Source of the DNA: Sulfobacillus thermotolerans
Lineage (GTDB): Bacteria > Bacillota > Sulfobacillia > Sulfobacillales > Sulfobacillaceae
Assembly (NCBI GenBank): GCA_002951815.1
Contig: CP019454.1
Span: 2,294,001-2,358,000 of the forward strand
DNA length: 64,000 nt
Direction of reading: 5' to 3'
Below are positions 26,746 through 36,693 of the stretch, piece by piece. The translations under genes and the position numbers were made by a program. The first letter of the stretch is position 1; each line of letters starts with the position of its first letter. A model generated the notes under the pieces. That model worked only from the letters and a program-made list of their open reading frames with translations. It was not told the DNA's origin and did no database searches.

Positions 26746-28185
26746 ATGGAGCGCATTGGACACAACGCGATATGGGAAAGTCCAGAATGCGATCACATCG
26801 CGGTGGTGCGGTATTTTGCTGTCGATCAAGTGACCCCGATTTCTGCGTTTCTCCGCTTGCGTCCCTTTGGGGCCCACTCGTTGTTAGAGAGTGTGGAAGG
26901 GGATGATAAAGTGGCGCGCTATTCCTTTATTGGCATTGGGGAATGGGCGCGGCTTTTAGAGGCGGATGGCCAAGCGATTTTGGTCAGTCCTGACGGAACC
27001 GAAGTCTCTGATGATCCGCTGGAATTAATTCGCAAGCAGCAAAAGCGCCAACGCATCCCTGTCCCACCTGAGGTCGAGTGGCCATTTGTAGGCGGAGCGA
27101 TAGGGTATTTTGCTTACAACTGGATTCGCAGGTTGGAAAAATTACCGCGTCGCCACGCCAAACGGGGGCCGGATTGGGAATGGGTTTGGCCCAAAGCGGT
27201 GGTGGCGTTCGACCACCGCAAGCAACAGCTAGCTGTTGTGGTCGAGTCCCTACGCGATCAAATGGAACAGGCATTTACGCGCATGGAAATTCTTGTCGAC
27301 GCATTGAGGCAGCCGGTGATGCTGGCCGAGCCACGTGTTCGCCGGCTCACGCCGATTAAGTCGAACATGACGCGTGTGGCCTATGACCATATGGTAGAGC
27401 AAGCCAAACAGCACATTGTGGCCGGAGATATTTTTCAAGTGGTCTTATCACAAATCCTGTCGACTCGCATCGCGGGCGACGCCTTCTCGCTTTACCGCAA
27501 GTTGCGGCATGTGAACCCCTCACCTTATCTCTTTTATTTAGAGACGCCACGGCGGATTTTAGCGGGCTCCTCGCCAGAAGCTTTGGTGCGGGTGACGGGA
27601 CGGACGGCATACAACCGTCCTATTGCTGGGACCAGGCGCCGAGGGAGTAGTGGGGCTGAGGACGATCAGCTATGGGAGGAATTAATAGCGGACCCGAAGG
27701 AACGCGCCGAGCATGTGATGCTCGTTGATTTGTCCCGTAATGATTTGGGGCGGGTGTCAGAATTCGGGACGGTGACGGTGTCGCAGTTGATGAGCCGTGA
27801 GACCTATTCACATGTCATGCACATTGTTTCTGAAGTCCAGGGGGTGCTCAGACCCGGATATGATGCCCTCGATGCATTAGCCGCTTGCTTTCCTGCCGGT
27901 ACGCTGACGGGTGCGCCCAAAATTCGTGCCATGGAAATTATTGAAGAGCTCGAGCCGGAAGGGCGCGGTGCTTACGGTGGAGTCGTTGGATATCTTTCAC
28001 ACCGGGGAGACTTGGACGCGTGTATTACAATTCGCACGATGGATGTGATTGGGGATGAAGTCTTTGTGCAAGCCGGGGGCGGTATTGTGGCAGATTCGGA
28101 ATCGGCTGGGGAATTTCAGGAGTCGATGAATAAAGCGGGCGCTGCCTTATCTGTTCTAGATGCCAGTGAGGAGGAATGGCTGTGA
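26746..28185 (+). CDS. trpE: Anthranilate synthase component I
   Basis: Converts chorismate to anthranilate with TrpG. The 479-residue start at ATG 26746 follows AAAGGATGAG; the longer frame from 26704 begins inside the terminator and is rejected. Motifs: PIAGTRRRG (about 288) and CFPAGTLTGAPKIRAMEI (about 380). The feedback-binding N-terminal region contains a LLESVEG segment resembling the LLES motif that binds tryptophan. First gene of trpEGDCFBA; overlaps trpG by 4 bp. Confidence 0.97.
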   Translation: MERIGHNAIWESPECDHIAVVRYFAVDQVTPISAFLRLRPFGAHSLLESVEGDDKVARYSFIGIGEWARLLEADGQAILVSPDGTEVSDDPLELIRKQQKRQRIPVPPEVEWPFVGGAIGYFAYNWIRRLEKLPRRHAKRGPDWEWVWPKAVVAFDHRKQQLAVVVESLRDQMEQAFTRMEILVDALRQPVMLAEPRVRRLTPIKSNMTRVAYDHMVEQAKQHIVAGDIFQVVLSQILSTRIAGDAFSLYRKLRHVNPSPYLFYLETPRRILAGSSPEALVRVTGRTAYNRPIAGTRRRGSSGAEDDQLWEELIADPKERAEHVMLVDLSRNDLGRVSEFGTVTVSQLMSRETYSHVMHIVSEVQGVLRPGYDALDALAACFPAGTLTGAPKIRAMEIIEELEPEGRGAYGGVVGYLSHRGDLDACITIRTMDVIGDEVFVQAGGGIVADSESAGEFQESMNKAGAALSVLDASEEEWL

Positions 28186-28793
28186 TCGTCGTGTTGGACA
28201 ATTACGATTCCTTTACCTACAACCTGGTGCAGTATTTGGGCATGTTGGGCCAGGACTTGCAAGTGATTCGCAATGACGCGTTGGGTGTGGACGATATCGC
28301 CGCTATGCACCCTGACCGGATTGTCTTGTCGCCCGGTCCAGGGCGTCCAGAAGATGCCGGTATCATGATTGAGGTGATTCGCCAGTTGGGGATGTCTACG
28401 CCCATATTAGGCGTGTGCCTAGGGCATCAGGGTATTGCCTATGCATTTGGAGGTTCTGTCGAACCAGCCGTACGTTTGATGCATGGGAAGGATGATGAAG
28501 TGTTTCACAATGGGCAAGGGATTTTTGAGGGACTGCCCCAAGGCTTCCGGGCCGGCCGGTATCACTCCCTCGCCGTTTCTGTAGAAGGTGTGTCAGATCT
28601 TGAAGTGACCGCAACCAGTGCCGATGGCACGATTATGGGAATTCGCCATCGGCATTTTCCCATTTACGGGATTCAATTTCATCCTGAGTCCATTCTTACG
28701 CCCCAAGGGTTTGATATTCTTCAAAATTTTGTGCAGAACGTGCCATCTCTGGCCGAATCTGCCACAGTCCAAGGAGATCATGCCAATGGTTAA
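28182..28793 (+). CDS. trpG: Anthranilate synthase glutamine amidotransferase
   Basis: A 203-residue class-I amidotransferase giving ammonia to TrpE. Catalytic Cys in GVCLGHQG (about residue 78), His and Glu in IQFHPES (about 165). I use GTG 28182, seven bases after GAGGAGG and overlapping the trpE stop (GTGA); ATG 28176 is too close to the ribosome site. It could also serve p-aminobenzoate synthesis, as in Bacillus, since no separate pabA is seen. Confidence 0.94.
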   Translation: MIVVLDNYDSFTYNLVQYLGMLGQDLQVIRNDALGVDDIAAMHPDRIVLSPGPGRPEDAGIMIEVIRQLGMSTPILGVCLGHQGIAYAFGGSVEPAVRLMHGKDDEVFHNGQGIFEGLPQGFRAGRYHSLAVSVEGVSDLEVTATSADGTIMGIRHRHFPIYGIQFHPESILTPQGFDILQNFVQNVPSLAESATVQGDHANG

Positions 28794-29844
28794 TGCGACG
28801 GAAGTAATTGCGAACAACCTATTGGCTTTAAGCCAAGGGAAGTCTTTAACGGAAGATGACGCGTATGCATTGATGGATGCCATTATGCAAGGTCAGGCCA
28901 CTCCCATCCAAGTTTCAGGTATTTTAATGGCGCTGGCCGTTCGTGGGGAGACGGTCGATGAATTAACCGGTTTTGCACGGGCTATGCGCCGTCATGCGCA
29001 AGCGGTCCCCATCACGCATCGTCCCCTTCTTGATACCTGCGGCACCGGAGGCGACCGGTCTTTCACGTTCAATGTTTCCACCGTATCGGCCATGGTGGCA
29101 GCAGGAGCCGGAGCGCATATTGCCAAACATGGCAACCGTTCTGCGACCTCCAAAAGCGGGAGCGCCGATTTGCTCGAGGCCTTAGGGATTGACATTACGC
29201 AGAGTCCTGAAGAGGTCGCAACATTAGTGGATGAAGTCGGCTTTGGCTTCTTGTTTGCCCAAAAAGTGCATCTCTCCATGCGCTACGCGGCCCAGACTCG
29301 CAAGGAACTGGGGGTGCGTACGGTGTTTAATCTCTTAGGCCCTCTAACCAATCCGGCGCACCCCGAGTACCAACTGCTAGGTGTTTTCGCGGAGCCGTGG
29401 GTCAAGCCGATTACCGAAGTGTTGGGGCGTTTGGGTCTTAAACGTGCGGTCGTTGTGCATGGCGCTGGAGGGCTTGACGAAGTATCGTTGGCGGGACCGA
29501 CCGTGTATGGCGTCGCACAAAATGGCACCACCTCCTTCGGCACGTGGTCTCCCGAAGATTTTGGATTACCGACGTATCCGAAAGACGCATTTCGCGGGGG
29601 AGATCCTGTGACCAACGCCGCCATCTGTCGCGGAATTCTTGCCGGAGAACCCGGTGCCTATTTGGATATGGTGCTGGCCAATGCGGGTACCGCTCTCTAT
29701 GCGGCGGAAATGGCCGAGTCGCCGCGTGAGGGCGTCGAAATGGCGCGCAGGTCAATTCAAGAGGGACGCGCAGCGGCGGTGTTGGAAGCGCTCATACAAA
29801 GGAGCGCCGAGTCGATTGAGCAGGAGGCAGGGGATGTTTCTTGA
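28786..29844 (+). CDS. trpD: Anthranilate phosphoribosyltransferase
   Basis: Joins anthranilate to PRPP. The 352-residue protein has the PRPP-binding DTCGTGGDRSFTFNVS (about 84-99), HGNRSATSKSGSADLLEALG and NLLGPLTNP. ATG 28786 is eight bases after AAGGAGA; ATG 28780 is also possible. It overlaps trpG by 8 bp and trpC by 11 bp. Confidence 0.96.
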   Translation: MVNATEVIANNLLALSQGKSLTEDDAYALMDAIMQGQATPIQVSGILMALAVRGETVDELTGFARAMRRHAQAVPITHRPLLDTCGTGGDRSFTFNVSTVSAMVAAGAGAHIAKHGNRSATSKSGSADLLEALGIDITQSPEEVATLVDEVGFGFLFAQKVHLSMRYAAQTRKELGVRTVFNLLGPLTNPAHPEYQLLGVFAEPWVKPITEVLGRLGLKRAVVVHGAGGLDEVSLAGPTVYGVAQNGTTSFGTWSPEDFGLPTYPKDAFRGGDPVTNAAICRGILAGEPGAYLDMVLANAGTALYAAEMAESPREGVEMARRSIQEGRAAAVLEALIQRSAESIEQEAGDVS

Positions 29845-30601
29845 TCAGATTTTGGCGTCGGTGAAGACTCGCGTGCAGAACATTCAAGGGCAATCCGGGT
29901 GGTTCTTTGACCGAGCACTTGAGCTGCCGCCTGTGCGGTCGTTAGCGGCGGCGTTGCGTGAGCATCGGGGTATGCCTGTGGGCGTGATTGCGGAGTGCAA
30001 ACAAAAGTCGCCGTCAAAGGGGTGGTTGACCCATGATTATCAGCCTGCGGCACAAGCGCTGGGCTATGAACGCCAGGGAGCTCATGCCGTCTCAGTCTTG
30101 ACGGAACCTGAGTTTTTTGCCGGCCATCTGGCCGATCTGCAAAAGGTGAAAGCGGCTGTGCACCTTCCGGTGTTACGCAAGGATTTTGTCATCGATCCGG
30201 TGCAAATTTTTGAAGGCCGGGCGATGGGAGCCGATGCAATCCTGGTCATTATCCGGATTGTGGATGATGCCCAGCTGCATGACTTAGCGCAAGCCGCGCG
30301 CGCCGTGGGCATTGAAATGCTGGTGGAAGTGCACGCCGCCAATGAGCTTGAGCGCGCATTGAAGATTGATCCCATGGTGGTAGGAATTAACAATAGGGAC
30401 TTGGATACGTTTGAGACGCGACTGGAATTTTCTCTCGAGATGGCGCCTCTCATGCCGAAAACGGTTGTGAAGGTTAGTGAGAGCGGAATTCAAACGCGTC
30501 AGGATGTCGATCGTCTTCATGACGCGGGATATTCGGCCATATTAGTGGGCGAACATTTAATGCGAGGGGGCACCCTCTTAGAGGACTTGCGCCATGAGTG
30601 A
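29834..30601 (+). CDS. trpC: Indole-3-glycerol phosphate synthase
   Basis: A 255-residue TIM-barrel enzyme. The catalytic region IAECKQKSPSKG (about 53-64), LRKDFVIDP and GINNRDLDTF are all present. The ATG at 29834 follows AGGAGGCAGGG; a longer frame upstream lies inside trpD. It is separate from trpF here, not fused as in enterobacteria. Confidence 0.96.
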   Translation: MFLDQILASVKTRVQNIQGQSGWFFDRALELPPVRSLAAALREHRGMPVGVIAECKQKSPSKGWLTHDYQPAAQALGYERQGAHAVSVLTEPEFFAGHLADLQKVKAAVHLPVLRKDFVIDPVQIFEGRAMGADAILVIIRIVDDAQLHDLAQAARAVGIEMLVEVHAANELERALKIDPMVVGINNRDLDTFETRLEFSLEMAPLMPKTVVKVSESGIQTRQDVDRLHDAGYSAILVGEHLMRGGTLLEDLRHE

Positions 30602-31163
30602 GGTAAGCGTCAAGATTTGCGGCGTGAAAACTGCTGCGATGGCGGAAGCTGCGGTCAACCAGGGGGCGGATTTCATTGGCCTAGTGTTAGCCCCCAGTTC
30701 CCGGCGCGTTTCCCTAGACCAAGCTCAAGCATTGACACGCCAGTTGCCTCACATCCGCTTTATTGCTGTCGTACGGGATATGGCTGCAGAGGACCTCGAG
30801 CAATTGTTGGCCGCCACCGGGGTGTGGGGGGTTCAATATCATGGTGCAAGTACTTTTGATTGGATCGGCATGGTGCATCACGCTGGACGCCAAGCTATTG
30901 CCACGCAGGTGGATGAGCGTGCGGACATCGTGCTTTTAGATGGGCCTGAACCGGGTCAAGGACGCACCTGGGCGTGGCAGCGGCCGTGGATTTCACAACC
31001 CTTATGGCTTGCTGGCGGGCTCTCTCCCGACAACGTACGGCAGGTGGTCGAGACATTGAAGCCATCGGGTGTGGATGTATCAAGCGGGGTGGAAACAGAC
31101 GGAGAAAAGGATCTTGTCAAGATCACCGCATTCATTAAGGAGGCCAAACAATGGCAGTCATGA
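30594..31163 (+). CDS. trpF: Phosphoribosylanthranilate isomerase
   Basis: A 189-residue TIM-barrel isomerase, slightly shorter than the usual 200-210. KICGVK at the N-terminus holds the catalytic Cys, and GVDVSSGVE with [10 protein letters not shown] forms the phosphate-binding end. It overlaps trpC by 8 bp and trpB by 13 bp. Confidence 0.95.
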   Translation: MSEVSVKICGVKTAAMAEAAVNQGADFIGLVLAPSSRRVSLDQAQALTRQLPHIRFIAVVRDMAAEDLEQLLAATGVWGVQYHGASTFDWIGMVHHAGRQAIATQVDERADIVLLDGPEPGQGRTWAWQRPWISQPLWLAGGLSPDNVRQVVETLKPSGVDVSSGVETDGEKDLVKITAFIKEAKQWQS

Positions 31164-32350
31164 AAGATGGACCGGACGAAGCAGGACGCTACGGCGGTTT
31201 TGGAGGTCGGTATGTTCCAGAAACGCTGATGCCAGCGCTCGATGAGCTGACCAGCGCCTATGCCGAGGCGAAAACCGATCCGACATTTCAAGCGGAGCTA
31301 GCCGCGTTGCTCAAAGATTATGTCGGTCGTCCTACCCCTTTGCGGAGGGCGGACCGGTTAAGCGCGAAAGTCGGATTCGACGTCTACTTAAAGCGTGAAG
31401 ATTTAAACCACACGGGGGCTCATAAGATTAACAACACCATGGGCCAAATTCTGTTGGCTCGTCGAATGGGAAAAACCCGCATCATTGCCGAAACGGGCGC
31501 TGGTCAGCATGGTGTGGCGACAGCCACTGCAGCGGCTCTGTTTGGTTTGTCGGCTCAAGTGTATATGGGCGAGGAAGACGTCAAACGCCAAGCGTTAAAT
31601 GTATATCGTATGCGGTTGCTAGGTGCGGAGGTCATTCCCGTGCAATCGGGATCGCGGACGTTGAAAGATGCGACGAACGAGGCAATTCGGGACTGGGTCA
31701 CCAATGTCCGTTCCACGTTTTACGTCATTGGGTCGGTCGTGGGCCCGCATCCGTATCCGATGATGGTGCGGGATTTCCAGTCGGTGATTGGCGATGAAGC
31801 GCGTCGTCAGTTTCATGCCGTCACAGGGACATTACCCACGCACATTGTGGCTCCGGTTGGTGGGGGATCAAATTCCATGGGCGTCTTCTATGCTTTTCGC
31901 AATGATCCCGTCACCTTGGTGGGGATTGAAGCAGGGGGAGAAGGGGTGGAGACTGGCAAGCACGCGGCGACGATTGCGGTGGGCATGAAGGGCATCTTGC
32001 ATGGCAGTTTGAGTTATTTGTTGCAAGACGAAGATGGCCAAATCATTCCCGCGCACTCGATTTCGGCTGGACTTGATTATCCGGGCGTGGGGCCAGAGCA
32101 CGCCTATTTCCACGACACCCAGCGCGCTGAGTATCACGCGATAACCGACCAAGAAGCATTGGCGGCGTTTCACGAGTTGTCGTTGCTTGAGGGGATTATC
32201 CCCGCGCTGGAAAGCGCGCATGCGGTCGCTTGGGTCATTAAAGAGCAAGAGCGGCTCAGGAGCTTGGGAGCTCGTGTCTTAATTAATCTATCTGGCCGCG
32301 GCGACAAAGATGTTGAGGCAGTCCGGGAATATGAGGAGGGAATGCATTGA
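31151..32350 (+). CDS. trpB: Tryptophan synthase beta chain
   Basis: A PLP enzyme that condenses indole with serine. The 399 residues include [19 protein letters not shown] at the N-terminus, the PLP lysine in HTGAHKINN (about 92), and the phosphate-binding GGGSNSMG (about 237). This is the standard TrpB1 type. It overlaps trpA by 4 bp. Confidence 0.98.
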   Translation: MAVMKDGPDEAGRYGGFGGRYVPETLMPALDELTSAYAEAKTDPTFQAELAALLKDYVGRPTPLRRADRLSAKVGFDVYLKREDLNHTGAHKINNTMGQILLARRMGKTRIIAETGAGQHGVATATAAALFGLSAQVYMGEEDVKRQALNVYRMRLLGAEVIPVQSGSRTLKDATNEAIRDWVTNVRSTFYVIGSVVGPHPYPMMVRDFQSVIGDEARRQFHAVTGTLPTHIVAPVGGGSNSMGVFYAFRNDPVTLVGIEAGGEGVETGKHAATIAVGMKGILHGSLSYLLQDEDGQIIPAHSISAGLDYPGVGPEHAYFHDTQRAEYHAITDQEALAAFHELSLLEGIIPALESAHAVAWVIKEQERLRSLGARVLINLSGRGDKDVEAVREYEEGMH

Positions 32351-33144
32351 CATCATCAGATCTTACTCTACGCGGGGTATTTGCACGAACCAAAGGCGAG
32401 GGGCGAGCCGCTCTCATTCCGTATGTGACCGCGGGACACCCTCACTTGAACGATTTACCTCAGCTCATCTCGGCCTTGAACGACGCCGGGGCTGACATTA
32501 TTGAGATCGGGATTCCCTTTTCAGACCCTTTAGCCGATGGCCCCGTCTTACAGCATGCTGCAACCCAAGCCTTGAATAACGGCACCAAACTGCGGGATAT
32601 TTTGGCCCAAACTAAAGAGATTAGCCAAAGTTCTGTGCCCATTGTGTACTTGACGTATATGAATCCCGTCTACCACTTTGGGGTCCGCGCGTTTATTCGG
32701 GCGGCAGCCCAAAGCGGGGTCAAAGGGCTCATTATTCCCGATTTGCCATGGCTAGAAAGCCAAGAGGTGTTTCATGATTGCGAGGCGGAAGGCATTTCTC
32801 TTATCCCCTTGGTTGCGCCGACGTCTACAGATGCCCATATAGCGTCGTTGGAGATCGCGACCGGATTTATCTATGGGGTGTCTTTGACCGGGGTGACGGG
32901 CGTCCGCCAAGATATTGATAGCGGCGTAGAATCCATGGTCGCCCGCATCAAACGCTTTATCACCCAACCAGTGGCCATTGGCTTTGGAATTTCCACACCG
33001 GAACATGCACGCCGCATTGGGGCGGTTGCGGATGGCGTCATTGTGGGCAGCGCGTTGGTGCGTATTATCGATGACGCGGGCGACGAAGCCCCCCAAGCGG
33101 CACGCGCATTTGTGGCCTCGTTGCGTGAGGCATTAAATCCCTAA
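32347..33144 (+). CDS. trpA: Tryptophan synthase alpha chain
   Basis: Cleaves indole-3-glycerol phosphate and channels indole to TrpB. The 265-residue barrel has [14 protein letters not shown] with catalytic Glu and Asp (about 52-65), and [10 protein letters not shown] near the phosphate site. Start is TTG at 32347, with GAGGAGGG seven bases upstream and the trpB stop overlapping. Last gene of the trp operon. Confidence 0.96.
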   Translation: MTSSDLTLRGVFARTKGEGRAALIPYVTAGHPHLNDLPQLISALNDAGADIIEIGIPFSDPLADGPVLQHAATQALNNGTKLRDILAQTKEISQSSVPIVYLTYMNPVYHFGVRAFIRAAAQSGVKGLIIPDLPWLESQEVFHDCEAEGISLIPLVAPTSTDAHIASLEIATGFIYGVSLTGVTGVRQDIDSGVESMVARIKRFITQPVAIGFGISTPEHARRIGAVADGVIVGSALVRIIDDAGDEAPQAARAFVASLREALNP

Positions 33145-33151
33145 GAAGGCC

Positions 33152-33180
33152 TTGACACCGCTGGTTATGCGGTGTATGAT
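33152..33180 (+). promoter_or_regulatory. Promoter of the aroF-tyrA-aroA operon
   Basis: TTGACA (33152-33157), 17-bp spacer, TATGAT (33175-33180): a near-perfect vegetative promoter starting 7 bp after trpA. An inverted repeat ACACCGC (33155-33161)/GCGGTGT (33169-33175) overlaps both boxes and may be an operator or an RNA hairpin ending the trp transcript. Confidence 0.8.
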
Positions 33181-33184
33181 GCGG

Positions 33185-33458
33185 GAAATAACGAAAGCGA
33201 TGATTGGGAAGGGGTCGGATTCTCGAAGGCGCAGAGAGTCGGCGGGTGGTGTAAGCCGATACTTCGAATCCAGACCGTACCCCCATGAGTGTGCATCGAA
33301 CGCGGCAAAACGCTAGTAGAGAATCCGGAGTCCTACCGTTAAAAGGGAGTAGCTGTGTTAGCAGCTAGCTGAGAGGTTGGGCAACCAACCAATAGGGTGG
33401 TACCGCGGAGACAAGGCCTTCGTCCCTAACTAGGGACAATGAGGCCTTATTTTTTTTC
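33185..33458 (+). promoter_or_regulatory. Tyr T-box leader with terminator
   Basis: A full T-box leader: distal stem-I element AGAGAG..GGTGGTGTAAG, specifier region CCG-TAC-CCCCATGAG where TAC (33278-33280) lines up with the TGG of the trp leader (five bases before a GAG), and antiterminator AGGGTGGTACCGCG (33394-33407). The terminator pairs AAGGCCT (33413-33419) with AGGCCTT (33442-33448), with an inner TCCCTA/TAGGGA stem, followed by eight T's. It should respond to uncharged tRNA-Tyr. Confidence 0.92.
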
Positions 33459-33489
33459 AAAAACGGCGTGGTGAGGGGATGAATCAGCA

Positions 33490-34500
33490 ATGATTGTGGT
33501 GATGTCGAAAAACGCTCCGGATACGGATATTGATGCGGTGACAGAACGATTAAAGTCTGAAGGGTTTCAAGTCCACATTTCTCGCGGCGTCGAGCGAACC
33601 ATTATTGGAGTGATCGGTGAACGCACAGAGGAGGTCTTTCGGTTGGCATCCATGCAGTCGGTTGAACAAGTCGTGCCGGTGAGGCGCCCATACAAGTTGG
33701 TAAGTCGCGATTTTCATCCTGAAGACACTGTGGTCAATGTGGGACCGGCCGCTTTTGGGGGCAAGCGCGTAATTGTCATTGCAGGACCTTGTGCGGTGGA
33801 GAGTGAGGACCAGGTCATGCAGGCGGCTCGAGCGGTTCATGACTTTGGGCTATCGGTCCTGCGTGGTGGGGCGTACAAGCCGCGTACATCGCCCTACAGT
33901 TTTCAAGGCATGGGCGTGGACGGATTAAAAATTTTAGCTCAAGCCCGTGAGCGTTATGGTCTTATGGTCGTGACAGAAGCTGTAGACCGGGAAAGCTTGG
34001 ACCATGTGGCTCAGTGGGCTGATATGGTTCAAATTGGGGCGCGCAATATGCAGAACTTTGAGTTGCTCAAAGCGGTCGGCCAGATTCAAAAGCCGGTGTT
34101 GCTGAAGCGGGGACTCTCCGCCACCATTGACGAATGGCTCATGGCTGCGGAATACATTGCCGCCAATGGAAATCGCGACATCGTGTTATGTGAGCGGGGG
34201 ATTCGTACCTACGAAACCAAGACGCGCAACACCCTCGATTTGAGTGCGATTCCAGTGGTTAAACAGTTATCACATTTGCCGATTGTGATTGATCCGTCTC
34301 ATTCAACGGGGCAATGGAATTGGGTGGCACCTATGGCACGGGCGGCCGTGGCTGCAGGAGCGGATGGATTGATTATTGAGGCGCATCCCAATCCGACCGA
34401 AGCGTTGTCTGATGGTCCGCAAAGCTTAAATCTTCCCCATCTGGGCGAGTTAGTGTCTTCTCTCGGGTTGATTGCCGAGGCGATTGGACGGACCGTGTGA
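33490..34500 (+). CDS. aroF: 3-deoxy-7-phosphoheptulonate synthase (DAHP synthase)
   Basis: First step of the shikimate pathway. The 336-residue protein is the type with an N-terminal ferredoxin-like regulatory domain (residues 1-70, as in Thermotoga) followed by the barrel: GPCAVES (about 99), [16 protein letters not shown] and IDPSHSTGQ. The N-terminal domain mediates feedback by Tyr or Phe in relatives. It is under the Tyr T-box and overlaps tyrA by 4 bp. Confidence 0.95.
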   Translation: MIVVMSKNAPDTDIDAVTERLKSEGFQVHISRGVERTIIGVIGERTEEVFRLASMQSVEQVVPVRRPYKLVSRDFHPEDTVVNVGPAAFGGKRVIVIAGPCAVESEDQVMQAARAVHDFGLSVLRGGAYKPRTSPYSFQGMGVDGLKILAQARERYGLMVVTEAVDRESLDHVAQWADMVQIGARNMQNFELLKAVGQIQKPVLLKRGLSATIDEWLMAAEYIAANGNRDIVLCERGIRTYETKTRNTLDLSAIPVVKQLSHLPIVIDPSHSTGQWNWVAPMARAAVAAGADGLIIEAHPNPTEALSDGPQSLNLPHLGELVSSLGLIAEAIGRTV

Positions 34501-35378
34501 AACTTGGAGTCATCGGGTTGGGGCTCATTGGAGGGTCCATTGCCCAAGCATTTAGCAATGCCGGCTGGGACGTGTGGGCCTGGGATGTCGATCAAACGCT
34601 AAAAGAGGCCTGCGAGCAAGCAGCGATGCACTTTGGGCCTTGGCAAGACTGGTTGGATGAGGTTGACCAGATTGTGATTGCAGCTCCCTTGGCGACCGTG
34701 GGCGAGTGGATTGTACGGCTGGTAAACGAGGCGAGCCAATCGTTGGTCATTGTTGATGTCTCCTCGGTTAAAATGCCCTTGGTGCCCTATTACCGCCACG
34801 TCTTTTCTCCTTCGTGCTTGGTGTCTCTCCATCCGATGGCGGGTAAAGAAGTGCGGGGGTTTGCCCACCGCGATGGGAACCTGTTTCGGGGTCGGCCTTG
34901 TTTAGTGGTGCCATGGAACAACGCCGAGCCCCGAGCGGAATTGATCGACTCATGGATGCAGATTTTAGGCACAACGCCCGTCACGGTTCCACTGGAGTGG
35001 CACGACCCGCTAATGAGTATGGTGAGCCATGTGCCGTATCTCATTTCCGCGTCGGTCCTCGCCCTGACGAAGAAGGTGCCTGATTTATGGCCGCATTGGC
35101 CGTACGTAGCAGGGACGGGATTTATGGACGTGACCCGCATTGGCGCAAGTGACGTGGACCTTTGGCAAGACATTCTGAATGCCAACCGTCAGAACGTCCA
35201 AGACACCTTCGCCCGCTACACCGCATTGATTAATGAATGGAATGATCACATTCAAAAAGGTTTATGGCCCCAAGCCCTTAGGGACGCGGCGTCGGTGCGT
35301 CAATTAGTCGAGCGCGTGCGCACCTTATCCTCTTCTGAAAGGACCGATATTCCGCATGGAACTGACACCCTGCCGTAA
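34497..35378 (+). CDS. tyrA: Prephenate dehydrogenase
   Basis: NAD(P)-dependent enzyme of tyrosine synthesis, 293 residues. The Rossmann fingerprint [14 protein letters not shown] is at the N-terminus; SVKMP and SLHPMAGKE(V)RG carry the substrate-binding His and Lys region. No C-terminal ACT domain is present, in contrast to Bacillus TyrA. Start is GTG overlapping the aroF stop; it overlaps aroA by 23 bp. Confidence 0.94.
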   Translation: MKLGVIGLGLIGGSIAQAFSNAGWDVWAWDVDQTLKEACEQAAMHFGPWQDWLDEVDQIVIAAPLATVGEWIVRLVNEASQSLVIVDVSSVKMPLVPYYRHVFSPSCLVSLHPMAGKEVRGFAHRDGNLFRGRPCLVVPWNNAEPRAELIDSWMQILGTTPVTVPLEWHDPLMSMVSHVPYLISASVLALTKKVPDLWPHWPYVAGTGFMDVTRIGASDVDLWQDILNANRQNVQDTFARYTALINEWNDHIQKGLWPQALRDAASVRQLVERVRTLSSSERTDIPHGTDTLP

Positions 35379-36639
35379 TCCCTTAAGAGGCCATTTAAGA
35401 CCCCCCAGCGACAAATCGGTAACGCACCGAGCAATTTTGTTTTCTGCGCTGGCCCCAGGGGCGTGTGTGATTGAACATCCTCTGATTGCCGCCGATACCT
35501 TATCGAGTCGGCATGTGGTGGAGAGCTTGGGCGTAACGGTCCGAGCCGAACAAGACCGCTGGATCTTACAGTCTCCTGGACCACAAGGGTGGAGCAAGCC
35601 TCAGGACGTGCTCGATTGTGGGAACTCCGGCACGACCATGCGTTTAGCGATGGGAGTCCTAGCGGCCGGATCTGGACGCTACCAATTGAGCGGGGACGAT
35701 TCACTATCCGCACGGCCTATGGAGCGAGTGGCACGACCCCTGCGCAGTATGGGAATCGCTGTCGAAACCCAAGATGGTCATGCCCCGGTCACTGTTCAAG
35801 GGGGAGTCCATCACGGAACAACCTACGTAATGCCAGTGGCGTCGGCTCAGGTCAAATCGGCGATACTCTTAGCGGCCGTGACGGCGTTGGGAGCGACCCG
35901 TGTCCAAGAGCCTTATCCTACTCGCGATTATACGGAACGTATGTTGAGAGCGATGGGGGCACAGGTGCAGCATCAAGAGGGGTTCATCACGGTCGAACCC
36001 AGCTCCTTGCATCTTGTCGATACCATGGTGCCAGGCGATCCCTCATCGGCGGCCTTTTGGGCGGCTTTAGCCGCACTGACTCCGGGCTCAGATTTGACAT
36101 TACGGGAAATGAGCATAAGCCCCCGGCGTATGGGATTTTATCGTCTGTTGCAAGCGATGGGGGCGATGGTGACGACGGAGCGGAAGGGAGCAGAGGGCGA
36201 CGTTGGGGACATTCGCGTTTCGCCAGGGCAGCTAGCGGGAGTGACGGTATTGCCCGAAGATATTCCCGACATGATTGATGAAGTGCCCTTGCTCGCTTTG
36301 GTCGCAACTCAGGCACAAGGGGAGACGGTCATTTCAGGCGCTCATGAATTGCGGGTGAAAGAAAGTGACCGTATAGCGGCCACGGTAAAAAATTTACGGG
36401 CGCTGGGGGCTCGCATTGAAGAGCGGGAAGACGGTATGGTGATTCATGGCCCTACCCGGCTTCATGGGGCATCCGTAGAGGCCGCAGGCGACCACCGCAT
36501 GGCTATGATGTTGGCGGTAGCGGCCGCTGTTGCGGACGGGCCTGTGTTTTTAGAGGGGGCTCAGCACGTGGCGATTAGTTATCCCGACTTTTTTACGCAA
36601 TATCATCAATGGACCCAGGGTCAGCCATTTGCCAGTTAG
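35356..36639 (+). CDS. aroA: 3-phosphoshikimate 1-carboxyvinyltransferase (EPSP synthase)
   Basis: A 427-residue enzyme joining shikimate-3-phosphate and PEP. PPSDKSVTHRA (about 15-25), CGNSGTTMRLAMG (about 92) and VKESDRIAA (about 334) are the active-site segments. The Gly-rich loop is GNSGTTMR, the class-I/II boundary cannot be set by eye. It is the last pathway gene of the Tyr T-box operon. Confidence 0.96.
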   Translation: MELTPCRNPLRGHLRPPSDKSVTHRAILFSALAPGACVIEHPLIAADTLSSRHVVESLGVTVRAEQDRWILQSPGPQGWSKPQDVLDCGNSGTTMRLAMGVLAAGSGRYQLSGDDSLSARPMERVARPLRSMGIAVETQDGHAPVTVQGGVHHGTTYVMPVASAQVKSAILLAAVTALGATRVQEPYPTRDYTERMLRAMGAQVQHQEGFITVEPSSLHLVDTMVPGDPSSAAFWAALAALTPGSDLTLREMSISPRRMGFYRLLQAMGAMVTTERKGAEGDVGDIRVSPGQLAGVTVLPEDIPDMIDEVPLLALVATQAQGETVISGAHELRVKESDRIAATVKNLRALGARIEEREDGMVIHGPTRLHGASVEAAGDHRMAMMLAVAAAVADGPVFLEGAQHVAISYPDFFTQYHQWTQGQPFAS

Positions 36640-36693
36640 AAGCAGGAAAATCGTGCCTGATGCCGAATAGCCTTGATTGTGGGAGGCAAGAAG

